From: Corynebacterium alimapuense | Lineage (GTDB): Bacteria; Actinomycetota; Actinomycetes; Mycobacteriales; Mycobacteriaceae | Assembly: GCF_003716585.1 (NCBI RefSeq) | Contig: NZ_PTJO01000003.1 | Location: 124,001-188,000 of the forward strand | Length of the DNA stretch: 64,000 bases | Direction: 5' to 3' | In this document: piece by piece, positions 32,751 through 42,831 of the stretch | Layout of the letters: the number at the start of each line of letters is the position of its first letter | How positions within the stretch are numbered: the stretch's first letter is position 1 | The notes under the pieces: model-generated | Database searches by the model: none | Told to the model about the DNA's origin: nothing | Seen by the model: only the letters and a program-made list of their open reading frames with translations | Made by a program: the position numbers and the translations under genes

Positions 32751-32968
32751 GTATTTGAGTGTACCCGGCAGCATGGGGTGTTCCGATGGTCAATTGCCAC
32801 TAGAAAAGAGCTGGCTAGTAGCAAGTACAGAAAGCCGATCAGCGTGGTCCTCGGTAAGCGCAGAATATACTGCACAACCTGGGTCTACTTTCGTGTGTTA
32901 GGCGTTAGGCTAGACCAGAAAACTAGTTAAGGTCACCAAAACTACCTCGAGAAAAGAGCACTCTCATC

Positions 32969-33739
32969 ATGTCTGGCACCACCGCACCTGCTGATCAACC
33001 CTTAGTACTGGCTGAAGACCGAGCCGATGGACAGATTAGATCGTTGACACTCAATCGCCATGTCAATCGCAACTGTCTTAATATCCCCATGTGCGAAGCC
33101 ATTGAGCAATCCATGCTGACAGCGGTCACCGACGGTGCTCGAGTGGTTCTATTGCAGGGCGCAGGTACGGTGTTTTCCTCTGGAGCGGACCTTAGTGGTG
33201 GGGTCTACGCCGGTGGCTTCTACGGAAAACTCTTAGAGATGCTGGGCACCATCCAGACTTTGCCCATCCCAGTGGTCGCGTGGATCAATGGGCCAGCCAT
33301 CGGTGCAGGTACTCAACTAGCAATGGCCTGCGATCTGCGAGTGGTATCGGATTCTGCGCTATTCCGAGTTCCGATTGGGGATGTGGCAATCGCTCTCGAT
33401 GAGGTCACCATCGCGACTTTAGAAAACCTGGTGGGTGGTGCGCTGGCTCGCACGATGCTCTTTACTGGCGCATCGCTAAGCTCAGAAGAGGCGGTGTCCT
33501 CGGGATTTGCCGTCTCGGCAGGCGAGTTCGCTGATGGCCTAGCACTGGCAGAGCTCATCGCAGCCAAGGCGCCGTTGACGATGCGGCACCTTAAATATGA
33601 ATTCGCTCGTACCTCGCACCGCCCCTTTGACCAGGCTTCCCGAGCTGAGGTTTCCGCGGCGGCTTGGCATTCCGAAGACGTCGAAGAATCCCGAGCCGCC
33701 CGAGCAGAGAAGCGCTCCCCGCGGTTCACTGGCCGCTGA
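32969..33739 (+). CDS. Enoyl-CoA hydratase/isomerase family protein
   Basis: A 256-residue crotonase-fold protein, divergent from rpe. The oxyanion-hole region is FSSGADLSGGVYAGG (~residue 70) and INGPAIGAGTQLAMACDLRV (~108). The segment that usually carries catalytic glutamates reads FRVPIGDVAIALDEVTIAT, without the common PExxLG pattern, so its reaction may differ from simple hydration. The substrate is unknown. ATG 32969 follows GAGAAAAGAG. The gene runs convergently into rsmB with a 46-base gap. Confidence 0.88.
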   Translation: MSGTTAPADQPLVLAEDRADGQIRSLTLNRHVNRNCLNIPMCEAIEQSMLTAVTDGARVVLLQGAGTVFSSGADLSGGVYAGGFYGKLLEMLGTIQTLPIPVVAWINGPAIGAGTQLAMACDLRVVSDSALFRVPIGDVAIALDEVTIATLENLVGGALARTMLFTGASLSSEEAVSSGFAVSAGEFADGLALAELIAAKAPLTMRHLKYEFARTSHRPFDQASRAEVSAAAWHSEDVEESRAARAEKRSPRFTGR

Positions 33740-33785
33740 TCGCCTCGAAAGCTGGATCAGCCAGCCAGCCAGTCCAGCCGCAGGG

Positions 33786-35294
33786 TCAAGCCTGCTGGGA
33801 CTCAGCCTTGCGCAGCACCGCAAAGAACATGGCGTCAGTGCCGTGGCGATGAGGCCACATCTGCACGCTCTTGTGGTGGCCAACCTCGGTCATCGGGGCA
33901 ACCAGCTCGTGGGCATCAATCTCGACAGCACCTAGCTCGGTCACTGCTTTGTCCACGATCATCCGGGTTTCGCGCACATCCGGCGAGCACGTGGCATAGA
34001 CCACGACGCCACCAGGGCGCACTAGATTCAAAGCGCTGGTCAATAACTCAAATTGGAGCGGGTTGAGACCTTCAATATCTGATTCTTCCTTGCGCCACCG
34101 AGCTTCTGGCCGACGACGCAGTGAGCCAAGACCAGAACAAGGTGCATCAACTAGGACGCGATCGTATCCTGCATCCAGTCCCGGATCGCGACCATCGGCA
34201 ACGCGAACGGTCACCGGCAGCCCACGAGTGCTGTTTTCTACCAGCTTTGCGCGGTGCTTCGAGGATTCGACGGCGTCGAGATGCGCCCCATCGATCCCGG
34301 CTAGCGCACCAATGAGGGCTGCCTTTCCACCGGGGCCAGCACACAAGTCGAGCCAACGGCCATTGTCTGTGCCTTCCACTGGGGCCTCGACCACGGAACG
34401 GGCCACCAGCTGGGAGCCTTCATCCTGGACTGAGGCCAATCCCTGCTGGACCGGTTCCAAATCACCTGGGTCACCGGAGGGAAGGCGCACTGCATAGGGA
34501 GACCATGGGCCTTCTTCTCCCCCGGTAATCAATGCCAGTTCTTCAGCAGAGAGCTCACCTGGGCGAGCAACCAAGTGGACAGTGGGTCGATCGGAGTCCG
34601 CGGCCAATGCTTCTTCAAGATCTCCCAGGCCCAATACTCGGGAGAAGGATTCCGCGATCCAGAGCGGATGAGCGTTGCGGAATGCCGCGGCGGCGATTTC
34701 ACCATCTGGGGTCAGCTGCTCAATCCACTGCTCCGGCTTAGTGCGGGAAATAGTGCGCATGATGGCGTTGGCAAAGCCCTTGGCCTTTTCATTGCCGCTG
34801 GCTTCGACGAGCCGGACAGTGGTATCGACCGCAGCGTGTGGCTCAACCCTGGTGTAGAGCAGCTGGTAAGCGCCTAGACGCAAGGCATCAAGCACCTCCG
34901 GGGCGATCTTTTTCACCGGACGAGACGAGCACTTGCCGATCACGGCATCGAGCACTCCCACGGTGCGCAAGGTGCCGTAGGTAATTTCGGTAGTAAAGGC
35001 AGCATCTCGTTCGATGATCTTCCGCTGGCGTAGTGCCTTGGGCAGAATCAAGTTGGCATAGGCATCATCTTTGCGGACTCGAGTAAGAATCTCGTAGGCA
35101 AGGACGCGTGGTTTATCCAAGCCAGGCGCGTCAAAACTGGGAGCGCTTTCTTTGCGCTGCTGCGTCGGTGCCGATGAGGCCTTCCGCGGTGGCTGTCCAC
35201 TAGCGGAGCGCTTCGGGGATGAAGGCCGCTGGCTGTTGGCCTTGGCTGCCTCGTCGCTACCTTTCTTACTCCGAGACCTAAATCCGCCACTCAT
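33786..35294 (-). CDS. rsmB: 16S rRNA (cytosine-C5)-methyltransferase, RsmB/Fmu type
   Basis: A 502-residue SAM-dependent RNA m5C methyltransferase. After a basic, serine-rich N-terminal ~55 residues comes a NusB-like RNA-binding domain ([19 protein letters not shown] ... [16 protein letters not shown]), then the Rossmann domain with [13 protein letters not shown] (SAM motif), [16 protein letters not shown] (catalytic cysteine of motif IV) and [13 protein letters not shown] (second cysteine of motif VI). The ATG overlaps the fmt stop by 4 bases. It is downstream of fmt in the def-fmt-rsmB group. Confidence 0.94.
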   Translation of the reverse strand: MSGGFRSRSKKGSDEAAKANSQRPSSPKRSASGQPPRKASSAPTQQRKESAPSFDAPGLDKPRVLAYEILTRVRKDDAYANLILPKALRQRKIIERDAAFTTEITYGTLRTVGVLDAVIGKCSSRPVKKIAPEVLDALRLGAYQLLYTRVEPHAAVDTTVRLVEASGNEKAKGFANAIMRTISRTKPEQWIEQLTPDGEIAAAAFRNAHPLWIAESFSRVLGLGDLEEALAADSDRPTVHLVARPGELSAEELALITGGEEGPWSPYAVRLPSGDPGDLEPVQQGLASVQDEGSQLVARSVVEAPVEGTDNGRWLDLCAGPGGKAALIGALAGIDGAHLDAVESSKHRAKLVENSTRGLPVTVRVADGRDPGLDAGYDRVLVDAPCSGLGSLRRRPEARWRKEESDIEGLNPLQFELLTSALNLVRPGGVVVYATCSPDVRETRMIVDKAVTELGAVEIDAHELVAPMTEVGHHKSVQMWPHRHGTDAMFFAVLRKAESQQA

Positions 35295-36250
35295 GAAAAG
35301 CTCACTTTCTCGCCGCTCTGCAGGCTCGCGTTGCCGCGGGCCCAGTCAGTAGCAGCCATCATCTTCTTACCTGGGGGTTGTACGCTGCCGAGTGAAATAA
35401 CACCGGCGCCGGTTCCAACGAGGACATGCTTCCGATCAACCAATAGTTGGCCGGGGTCAAGCTCCACGAGTTCTTCGGATGCTCCGTCGACCATAGTGGC
35501 CGGACCGATCTTAATCCGGTCATCACCGAGCATCGTCCACGCACCCGGGCCTGGAGTATGAGCACGAATATGCCGATCTACGGCAAAAGCCGGAGTGTTC
35601 CAGTCCACGCGAGCATCCTCGGTAGAGATCTTGTGCGCGTAACTGGCTTCCCCGGTCTGCGGCTGAGCCATCAGTTCTCCGGACTCAAGACCATCCATCG
35701 TGGCCACGAGTAGGTCTGCCCCGGAATAGGCCAAGCGAGTCAAAAGATCATCAGCGGTGTCACTCGGACGGATGGTCTCAGTGACAGTGCCCAGCACTGG
35801 GCCGGTGTCTAGTCCCTCTTCAATGCGGAAAGCGGAAGCTCCGGTGATATCGTCCCCGGCTTTGATTGAGGCCTGCACTGGTGCCGCACCGCGCCAAGCC
35901 GGCAAGAGCGAGAAATGTAGATTGACCCAACCGTGGGTGGGCGCATCCAATAAGTCTGGCGGGACCAAGTTGCCATAAGCCACCACCGGGATAGCTTCCG
36001 GCGCCAGCTCTATGAGCCGCGCACGAAGAGCTTCCCCATCCTCGGTCCCAGCTTTGAGGGTGCTCGGGGTGAGGACTTCGATGCCGTGTTCCTGCGCGAG
36101 AGCAGAAACAGGTGAGGGGTGGAGCGTTCGCCCCCGCCCGCGTCGGGCGTCGGGCCGAGTGATCACGGCAAGGATCTCGTGTTCACTATCGATGAGTCTA
36201 CGCAGTGCTACGACTGCGGGTTCCGGAGTACCGGCAAAGATCAAACGCAT
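35291..36250 (-). CDS. fmt: Methionyl-tRNA formyltransferase
   Basis: A 319-residue enzyme formylating initiator Met-tRNA with 10-formyl-tetrahydrofolate. The N-terminus [16 protein letters not shown], the catalytic block [19 protein letters not shown] (~residues 104-122) and [16 protein letters not shown]-like following residues are family marks. The C-terminal barrel domain binds tRNA. It acts with the deformylase encoded 11 bases upstream and overlaps rsmB by 4 bases. Confidence 0.96.
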   Translation of the reverse strand: MRLIFAGTPEPAVVALRRLIDSEHEILAVITRPDARRGRGRTLHPSPVSALAQEHGIEVLTPSTLKAGTEDGEALRARLIELAPEAIPVVAYGNLVPPDLLDAPTHGWVNLHFSLLPAWRGAAPVQASIKAGDDITGASAFRIEEGLDTGPVLGTVTETIRPSDTADDLLTRLAYSGADLLVATMDGLESGELMAQPQTGEASYAHKISTEDARVDWNTPAFAVDRHIRAHTPGPGAWTMLGDDRIKIGPATMVDGASEELVELDPGQLLVDRKHVLVGTGAGVISLGSVQPPGKKMMAATDWARGNASLQSGEKVSFS

Positions 36251-36261
36251 AATGAAGGCTC

Positions 36262-36777
36262 CTAGCTGGGGTTATTGAACCAGTCGGCGGTGCGAATACC
36301 GGCCATGACGGCCTTGCGGCGCTGCGGATCGAGGCGTTTGAGAAAGAGCACGCCATCCAAATGGTCACTTTCATGCTGGATGCAGCGAGACATCAGTCCG
36401 GAGGCAACCATCGAGATCGGGTTCCCCTTGCAATCTCGACCACTCACGCGGACCGTTTCAAAACGGACGGTCTCTTCGGTGACATCCGGGATAGACAAAC
36501 ATCCTTCGGGGCCACTCTGGGTGGTTTCTTCAATCTCTTCCCACACCGGATTGATGATGTGGCCGCGGAGTCCGTCTTCGACGTGGCTGCAGTCATAGAC
36601 AAACACCCGTCGGGTGATTCCGATCTGGTTAGCCGCCAGGCCTACGCCCCCAGCCTCGTCCATGGTTTCGAGCATGTCCTCGACGAGGATGGATAAAGCG
36701 TCGTCGAATACGGTGATCTCGTCAGACCTGGTAGTGAGGACGGGGTCGCCGAATAGGCGGATTTCACGGACAGTCAT
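36262..36777 (-). CDS. def: Peptide deformylase
   Basis: About 171 residues, the metalloenzyme removing the N-formyl group from new proteins. Three classical motifs are present: [10 protein letters not shown] (motif 1), EGCLSIPD (motif 2, metal cysteine) and [14 protein letters not shown] (motif 3; HExxH-type, here QHESDH with both metal histidines). ATG 36777 ([12 protein letters not shown]) is chosen because GAAGGAG lies before it; an ATG at 36798 has no ribosome site. It pairs functionally with fmt downstream. Confidence 0.95.
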   Translation of the reverse strand: MTVREIRLFGDPVLTTRSDEITVFDDALSILVEDMLETMDEAGGVGLAANQIGITRRVFVYDCSHVEDGLRGHIINPVWEEIEETTQSGPEGCLSIPDVTEETVRFETVRVSGRDCKGNPISMVASGLMSRCIQHESDHLDGVLFLKRLDPQRRKAVMAGIRTADWFNNPS

Positions 36778-37356
36778 GGGGCGTGCGGACTCCTTCATCG
36801 TTTGAGGTTGAGCACAAGTCTACTGCCCCGGTCAGATACTCCTGCCCCGGTCACGGGCTACCGCCCAAATGCGCCAATTGTTCGCTGTTTGGCGGCGATG
36901 CACCGGCAGCTTTCCCACCTAGTCTCGCTCAGATTTTCACCCCAACAGACTAGTTCTGGAGCGGTAAATCACTGAGCTGGAGGCAACCTCCATCAGACAG
37001 CATCCAACCCCCTCTCCCAGATAGTGGGTCCCTATCTAGGTTTCCGAGCCTTCCGGAACGATCACGGTGGCCACTACTATTGCGGTGATGAGCTCTGCCC
37101 AGAATGCTCAGTTTTTCGATATTAATGCCACCACCGACTACACAAGCCACCACGTGGCAGATATCGCAATCATTCAGGTCTTCCGCACAATCTGGAAGGG
37201 GGCCTTCCATGTCCAATAACCGTGCTGGTTGGCCTCGGGGCTGACCCCCTGGTGGTGGACACATTGAAACCAGCATCTCGCTTCCTTTTTTTAGGTAGGA
37301 AACGGGTAAAGACAATCCAAGGCCCATACATTTATCTCATTGATTGCGGAAAATCA
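36778..37356. other. Intergenic region between def and the priA-side remnant
   Basis: Nearly 600 bases without a supported gene. Short frames exist on both strands (for example 37067-37219 plus, and a 125-codon minus frame at 36950-37327), but none has a ribosome site, recognisable motif or plausible composition. The def promoter is expected near the left end. Base composition falls towards AT-rich from about 37,280 on. Confidence 0.4.
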
Positions 37357-37575
37357 TCATTTTTTCTTGGCAATAAATTGTACAAATAGGGAAAGAATGA
37401 ATGTATACGCGCAGACCAACGCTAAGGACGTAGTAGATATGTCAATACTTGAATGCCTAGAAGCATAGATTGCAAGGGCGACTACTGGAATAGTGAAAAA
37501 AGCGCCACTAAGGATTTTAAAAAACCTCGCGAGTTTTGCCTTTCCGAACGCTATAAATAGCAGAAAGTAGACAAA
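37357..37575 (-). pseudogene. Remnant of a small membrane-protein gene
   Basis: A 72-codon open stretch ending at a TGA whose translation is strongly membrane-like: FILSLFVQFIAKKK at the C-terminus and FFTIPVVALAIYA before it, with KAKLARFFKIL as a basic loop. It has no ATG, GTG or TTG start. Just upstream, the next frame encodes another hydrophobic stretch (TVLTIGFIICLLSAIY), as if a frameshift at about 37,555 split one protein of two or more helices. The DNA is clearly more AT-rich than its neighbours, which suggests transfer. No family is recognised, and confidence is low. Confidence 0.35.
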
Positions 37576-37707
37576 TTATAAATCCTATAGTTAGTACGGT
37601 TGCAGTTATGCAAGAATGATCTTTTTTAGTTGTCTCGCGATTCAGTAGGTGCAGCTAACGGATGTAGTCCCAATAAAACTCAACTGGCCCTCAACCGAGA
37701 ACTTCGA

Positions 37708-39732
37708 TCACCCGATCTGAATCGGGTCCACCTGAATCCGCAAAGGCAGATTGTCCTTGTGTCCGGCACGCGCAATAGCTGCTGCGCGCAGCGCGGAGCC
37801 CAGTCCGGAACGAGGACCTGGCGGAGTGCGCAGCAAGATCCGCTGGGCGGGACCGAATCTGCGCTCATCATATTCTCCGGGCAGGCTGACCCCGGGGGGC
37901 AGGTCGACAGGCCCGAGCACTTCAGCGTTGTCGGGCAGCTCTACCAGTGAGAGGAACATGTCGAGGGAGGAATTGGCGCCATCAATTGCCGCCATATGTA
38001 CTGCCGGCGGGAAGCCCACTTCCCGGCGTTGAGCAAGCTCTAAGGCAGCAGCGCCGACCATGTCCCAACGAATGAGCGATTGAACCACCGGCAGGCCAGG
38101 GTCAGCAACGACTACTACTTCCCCACCTTTGCTGTGTGGGGAGACCAACGTGGCCACTGATGCCCACTTGTCCAAGGCTTCTTCGGTGGCCCGCAAATCT
38201 TGGCGCCCCAACAGCGCCCAAGTATCAAGCAGCAGGGCCGCCCCATAAGCGCCACCGAGCACTCTGGGTTCAGCACCTGGTGTCGCCACGACTAACGCAG
38301 CTGAATTCTCCACGTCTGCCACGATCCGGTTGCCGCCAGAAGAAATGACTCGGGTCTGGGAAAAGGCCCGGCCCAGCTCCTCCGCGGTCCTTTCAGTACC
38401 TAAGACCACTGCGCGCAGCTTGACTGAGCCGCATTCTCCACAGCGGTAGTGGGCATCGGGCCGCCCACACCAGCGGCAGGTGGGAACCCCGCCTTGATGC
38501 GCACCGTGAGAGGGCAGCCCGACCGGACCATTGCACTGCCGACAGCGTGCTGGAGCGCGGCAGTTGCCACAGGCCAGCGTCGGCACATAGCCCTTTCGCG
38601 GGACCTGAATCAGGGCTGGCTCATCGCGATCAAGCGCACGCCGCAACGCTTCGAAAGCCACCATTGGCAGCCGTGCGGAACCGGCCCGAGGATCACGAAC
38701 CAGTTCAAACTCAGAGTCCGCGGCAGCCCGGATCATCGGCATTCTAGTGCGCAGGGTTTCTCTCGGGGCCACTAAATCGTGTGCCCACCCAGATTCCACC
38801 AGCAGCTGCGATTCTGCGGTGCGGGTGTGCCCGGCCAGGATGAGCGAGCAGCCTTCCAGCGCGCTACGCGTAGTCAAGACCTCTCGGGCGTGGATATAGG
38901 GAGCCCGCGGATCCACCAAGTTGTCATCGCCATCATGCAGGATGACGGCCAACCGCAAATCAGCCACTGGGGCAAAGGCCGCAGAACGAGTACCCACCAC
39001 CAATCGCCCTTGGCCGTGCAGGATGGAGAGAAAGCGCCGGTAGCGGGCTTGTGGTCCCAGCCCAGAAGTCAGCGTCGTGACTTGTTTCGCCGAGACCAGC
39101 TCGCGGAGTGCGAATTCCAGTGCATCCACATCTCGCTGGTCTGGGACCACCAATAGTGCTCCCCCGCCGTCTTTGACCACCTTTACCGCCAGCCCAGCTA
39201 GTGCTTGGGCCCAGTTATCTCCGGGGGCGATCTGCCAGGCAGCCCGCGCTGAAGCTCCACCAACCACGGCGTCTACAAAGGACTCGCCGAATTGATAGGC
39301 CGACCACCCAGAAAGGTCGGGCTCAGTTACTGGTCCAAGTTTTTCCCAGGGAGTATCGGTGGCAGATTCTTCTGCTTTGGCGTGCCGCGAAGGCACGGCA
39401 GCTCGGATGATATCGGAGCGGGTGCCGCCATAGCGGGCGGCGAGGGCGTCGATAAGCCGGGCGGTAGATTCGGGATAGACCACATCCGGGGAGATCACCC
39501 GCTCGAGATACTTTAAGTTCCCATCGTGGGAAGAACGCTCGGTTCTTTCGAGGATGACCGCATCGACCAGCCGGCCGGAAAATCGGATCCGCACGCGCAC
39601 GCCGGAGGCAGCGTATTCATCTTGCTCAGCATCAATGAGGTAGTCGAAGGGCCGGTCGAGATGCGGCAGGCCCAATAATGGCAAGACCCGCGCCACCGGC
39701 CGATCAGTGGCGGGGACGCGGGCTGGAGACAT
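37708..39732 (-). CDS. priA: PriA-type primosomal protein N', helicase-inactive actinobacterial form
   Basis: A protein of about 674 residues. The N-terminal DNA-binding domain begins VARVLPLLGLPHLDRPFDY. The helicase core is present in outline, but Walker A is replaced by APGDNWAQ and the DEEH box by HDGDD, so ATP hydrolysis is unlikely. The zinc-binding cysteines of PriA are kept (CGNCRAPARCRQC, CRWCGRPDAHYRCGECG). ATG 39732 (MSPARVPATDRPV) is chosen; the frame runs open to 39789 into metK. The role in replication restart is inferred from the family. It follows metK by 11 bases. Confidence 0.9.
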   Translation of the reverse strand: MSPARVPATDRPVARVLPLLGLPHLDRPFDYLIDAEQDEYAASGVRVRIRFSGRLVDAVILERTERSSHDGNLKYLERVISPDVVYPESTARLIDALAARYGGTRSDIIRAAVPSRHAKAEESATDTPWEKLGPVTEPDLSGWSAYQFGESFVDAVVGGASARAAWQIAPGDNWAQALAGLAVKVVKDGGGALLVVPDQRDVDALEFALRELVSAKQVTTLTSGLGPQARYRRFLSILHGQGRLVVGTRSAAFAPVADLRLAVILHDGDDNLVDPRAPYIHAREVLTTRSALEGCSLILAGHTRTAESQLLVESGWAHDLVAPRETLRTRMPMIRAAADSEFELVRDPRAGSARLPMVAFEALRRALDRDEPALIQVPRKGYVPTLACGNCRAPARCRQCNGPVGLPSHGAHQGGVPTCRWCGRPDAHYRCGECGSVKLRAVVLGTERTAEELGRAFSQTRVISSGGNRIVADVENSAALVVATPGAEPRVLGGAYGAALLLDTWALLGRQDLRATEEALDKWASVATLVSPHSKGGEVVVVADPGLPVVQSLIRWDMVGAAALELAQRREVGFPPAVHMAAIDGANSSLDMFLSLVELPDNAEVLGPVDLPPGVSLPGEYDERRFGPAQRILLRTPPGPRSGLGSALRAAAIARAGHKDNLPLRIQVDPIQIG

Positions 39733-39743
39733 GGACAGGAATT

Positions 39744-40991
39744 CTACAGGGCGGCCTTGAGGGCGTCGATACGGTCTAGGCGTTCCCAAGGAAGATCCAA
39801 GTCGAGGCGGCCGAAGTGGCCATAGGCTGCCGTCTGCCGGTAGATCGGCCGCAACAGGTCCAGATCCCGGATGATTGCGGCCGGGCGCAGATCAAAGACG
39901 CGCTCCACGGCGCCTTGGATGGCCTCATCACTGAGCCCCTCCGCAGCCGTGCCGAAGGTCTCCACATACAAACCGACGGGCTTGGCGCGACCGATGGCAT
40001 AGGCCACCTGAACTTCTGCGCGGGCTGCCAGTTTGGCGGCGACGATATTCTTAGCCACCCAACGCATGGCGTAGGCAGCCGAGCGATCAACCTTTGAGGG
40101 ATCCTTGCCGGAGAAGGCACCGCCGCCGTGGCGGGCCATGCCGCCATAGGTGTCCACGATAATCTTGCGGCCGGTCAGCCCAGCATCGCCCATCGGTCCG
40201 CCGAGGACGAAAGAGCCGGAAGGATTAATCAGCAGGGTCAAATCTTCATCAACCATGTCGCTGATTTTGGCATCGGCGACGACCCAATCCACCACGTGTT
40301 TGCGCAGCTCGGCGGCCAACCATTCCTGGGTGACCTCGGGGCTGTGCTGAGTGGAGATGACAATGGTATCCAAGCGCACCGGGCGATCATCAGCGTCATA
40401 AGCGAAGGTGACCTGGGTCTTGCCATCGGGCCGCAGGTTGGGCACGATGTTTTCCTTGCGCACCTGGCTCAGCCGGCGGGAAAGCCGGTGCGCAATCGCG
40501 ATCGGCAACGGCATGTATTCCTCGGTTTCATTCGAGGCGTAGCCAAACATGAGTCCCTGATCGCCGGCGCCGGCTAGGTCATCGTCATCAATAGAGCCGC
40601 CGGAGCGAACCTCATGGGAGGTATCCACGCCCTCACCGATCTCGGTGGACTGCTCACCAATGGCGATATTGACGCCACAAGTAGTGCCGTCGAAGCCAAC
40701 ATCAGAGGAGATGAAGCCAATATCGCGCAAGGTCTGACGCACCAGCCGCGGGATCTCGACGTAGCCGCTGGTGCGCACCTCGCCGGCCACATGGACCTGG
40801 CCGGTGGTGACCATAGTTTCTACGGCGACGCGGGCGCCGGGATCGACAGTGAGAATCTGGTCGAGGATCGCATCGGAGATGGCGTCGCAGATTTTGTCAG
40901 GGTGGCCTTCGGTCACCGACTCGCTGGTAAATAGGCGGACCGGCACGGGGCGGTCAAACGCGACGGTCGTGGTGGCGGCATCTTCAGCCAA
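39744..40991 (-). CDS. metK: S-adenosylmethionine synthase
   Basis: A 415-residue enzyme making S-adenosylmethionine from methionine and ATP. Signatures: [21 protein letters not shown] (~residues 21-40), [12 protein letters not shown] (~140), and the phosphate loop [19 protein letters not shown] (~290). The start is TTG at 40991 (then [11 protein letters not shown]), with only a weak purine stretch ahead. There is no SAM riboswitch in the short leader. It stands between coaBC and priA on the same strand. Confidence 0.96.
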   Translation of the reverse strand: MAEDAATTTVAFDRPVPVRLFTSESVTEGHPDKICDAISDAILDQILTVDPGARVAVETMVTTGQVHVAGEVRTSGYVEIPRLVRQTLRDIGFISSDVGFDGTTCGVNIAIGEQSTEIGEGVDTSHEVRSGGSIDDDDLAGAGDQGLMFGYASNETEEYMPLPIAIAHRLSRRLSQVRKENIVPNLRPDGKTQVTFAYDADDRPVRLDTIVISTQHSPEVTQEWLAAELRKHVVDWVVADAKISDMVDEDLTLLINPSGSFVLGGPMGDAGLTGRKIIVDTYGGMARHGGGAFSGKDPSKVDRSAAYAMRWVAKNIVAAKLAARAEVQVAYAIGRAKPVGLYVETFGTAAEGLSDEAIQGAVERVFDLRPAAIIRDLDLLRPIYRQTAAYGHFGRLDLDLPWERLDRIDALKAAL

Positions 40992-41067
40992 GGGAGTGCT
41001 TCTTTCGTTGAATGTTGGACATCCGAATCAGGTCTCCGCCCAATATAGACCAAGCTGTCTACGAACG

Positions 41068-42321
41068 TCAATCTAGCGAGGCTAAATCATCTACTGCAGC
41101 CAAGATCTCGGCTGCCACCGCATGCTTGGAACCCTCTGGAATCTCCGTCACGCGACCATCAGCAGCCAATAGCCAACCTTGATTATGCGACTGCCCAAAG
41201 ACCTTGCCCGTGCCGACTTCGTTGCACATCAATAAGTCACAGCCCTTACGTGCCAACTTCGCCTGCGCATGCTCTAGCGCACTAAGCCGCTCATCGCCGG
41301 TCTCGGCGGCAAACCCGATAATCAACGTTGACGCAGCTAGCTCACCGGCGCTGCGTCGCTGGACCGTCGTGGCCAAAATATCCGGGTTTTCTACCAGCTC
41401 AATGCTGGCAAGGGCGCTATCATCGGCACCCTTCTTTAACTTCGCGCCGGCCTGGGCTTTGGGCCGAAAGTCCGCCACTGCCGCGGCCATGATGATCACA
41501 TCGGCCGATCCAGCATGCTTATCGACGCTCGCGGCCATCTCCCGCGCCGAGGTCACCTTCTCTACTACCGCACCGGAGGGCACCGGAAGATCTTCCGTAT
41601 CTCCCGCGATAATGGTCACCTGCGCACCCCTGTGCGCGGCGATCTCCGCCAAGGCGAATCCTTGGCGCCCAGAAGAACGATTGCCTAAGAAACGCACTGG
41701 ATCCAGATTCTCCTGTGTGCCGCCTGCGGTGATTAACACTGTGCGGCCTGCCCAATCATGCGGCAAGCGGTGACCTGCGAGCGCTACGCGCACTAGCTGC
41801 GCGATCTGTCCTGCTTCCGGCAACCGGCCAGGCCCAGTATCAGTACCAGTCAGCCGACCGTGGGCTGGCTCCAGCACGATTATTCCCCGGCTGCGCAGCG
41901 TATCGACGTTCGCTTGCGTTGCCGCATTCAGCCACATCTCGGTATGCATCGCCGGGGCGACAATCACCGGACAGGTGGCCACCAATACGGTGGCAGTGAG
42001 TAGGTCATCAGCTCGACCAGCCACCAGCCGAGCCATAAGATCAGCGGTAGCCGGGGCGATAACTATCGCATCAGCTTCCTGGCCTAAGCGAACATGCTGG
42101 ACCTGATCGACTGCTTCATAGACCGAGGTAGCCACCGGATGCCCACTGAGTGCCTCGAAGGTAGCGGCACCAACAAAGTTGAGCGCATTGGAAGTGGGCA
42201 CCACGCGGACGTCATCGCCAGCTTCCTTGAGATCTCGGACCAGATGGCACGCCTTATAGGCGGCAATTCCACCTGATACTCCAACGATGATCCTTCGCGG
42301 CGACTGCTGCTGCTTGGTCAT
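41068..42321 (-). CDS. coaBC: Bifunctional phosphopantothenoylcysteine decarboxylase / phosphopantothenate-cysteine ligase
   Basis: About 417 residues, covering two steps of coenzyme A synthesis. The CoaC half is a flavoprotein: RIIVGVSGGIAAYKACHLV at the N-terminus, the VAPAMHTEMW substrate loop (~130) and nearby LRSRGI. The CoaB half starts around LITAGGTQENLDPVRFLGN (~205) with SSGRQGFALAE, and has a Lys-Lys-Gly region later (LKKGAD). ATG 42321 is preferred because GGGAG precedes it; an upstream ATG at 42342 lacks this. It is downstream of rpoZ, separated by a strong terminator. Confidence 0.95.
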   Translation of the reverse strand: MTKQQQSPRRIIVGVSGGIAAYKACHLVRDLKEAGDDVRVVPTSNALNFVGAATFEALSGHPVATSVYEAVDQVQHVRLGQEADAIVIAPATADLMARLVAGRADDLLTATVLVATCPVIVAPAMHTEMWLNAATQANVDTLRSRGIIVLEPAHGRLTGTDTGPGRLPEAGQIAQLVRVALAGHRLPHDWAGRTVLITAGGTQENLDPVRFLGNRSSGRQGFALAEIAAHRGAQVTIIAGDTEDLPVPSGAVVEKVTSAREMAASVDKHAGSADVIIMAAAVADFRPKAQAGAKLKKGADDSALASIELVENPDILATTVQRRSAGELAASTLIIGFAAETGDERLSALEHAQAKLARKGCDLLMCNEVGTGKVFGQSHNQGWLLAADGRVTEIPEGSKHAVAAEILAAVDDLASLD

Positions 42322-42392
42322 GCTCAACTCCCCTGGTTGCAAATTTCTAAGACGTCTACCCGATCCCCGACTCTACTGCCAGGTACGGAAAA

Positions 42393-42444
42393 CACCCCTT
42401 TAGCCCGCATGTCCATAGTGGGACAAGCACGGGCTAAAGGGGTG
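42393..42444 (-). terminator. Intrinsic terminator downstream of rpoZ
   Basis: A 15-base-pair perfect stem CACCCCTTTAGCCCG / CGGGCTAAAGGGGTG with a nested TGTCC/GGACA pairing in the loop region. On the minus strand it is followed by TTTTCC. It ends the mihF-gmk-rpoZ transcript 22 bases after the rpoZ stop, so coaBC probably has its own promoter. Confidence 0.88.
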
Positions 42445-42466
42445 TGGGCCATGGGCCGCGGAGAGG

Positions 42467-42751
42467 CTAGTTGCCTTCCTCGTGGTCGAGCAGGCCAGCG
42501 TCGATTTCGCGCAATGCGATTGACAGCGGCTTCTCACCCGGTTCCGGGGTCACCAGCGGGCCGATGAACTCAAAGACGCCATCGTCGTGCTGCTGGTAGT
42601 AGCTATTGATCTGGCGGGCCCGCTTGGCAGCGAAGATCACCAGGGCGTACTTGGACGAAACCCGATCCAACAGCTGGTCGATGGGCGGGGCAGTAATGCC
42701 CTCCGGCGGATCGAAGACAGCTGCGGACTGCTCGTTGCTCACGTTGGTCAC
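42467..42751 (-). CDS. rpoZ: DNA-directed RNA polymerase omega subunit
   Basis: About 94 residues. Omega helps fold and assemble the beta' subunit. The conserved core is [28 protein letters not shown], where the R-x-YALV and AKRARQI patterns are diagnostic (residues ~23-50), followed by [13 protein letters not shown] at 42751 is chosen because AAAAGG is 5 bases upstream; GTGs at 42757 and 42742 are alternatives. It follows gmk by 80 bases and is closed by a strong terminator. Confidence 0.92.
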   Translation of the reverse strand: MTNVSNEQSAAVFDPPEGITAPPIDQLLDRVSSKYALVIFAAKRARQINSYYQQHDDGVFEFIGPLVTPEPGEKPLSIALREIDAGLLDHEEGN

Positions 42752-42831
42752 TTGCACCTTTTCATGTGGGTTGAAAATTCTCTGGTCCTTGTTGCTGCGC
42801 AGGCCAACTAGTTGACCGCGCCCCTGGGACC

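Noticed and set aside
32751-32968. Possible FMN riboswitch ahead of the rpe-rib genes
   Set aside because: None of the conserved RFN element segments is visible in the rpe/enoyl-CoA hydratase spacer, and ribD directly abuts rpe.
36950-37327. Minus-strand frame of 125 codons between def and priA
   Set aside because: Low-complexity, Gly/Asp/Cys-rich translation with no ribosome site, no hydrophobic core pattern and no recognisable family.
40992-41067. Possible SAM riboswitch upstream of metK
   Set aside because: The spacer to coaBC is only 76 bases with no aptamer-like helices.
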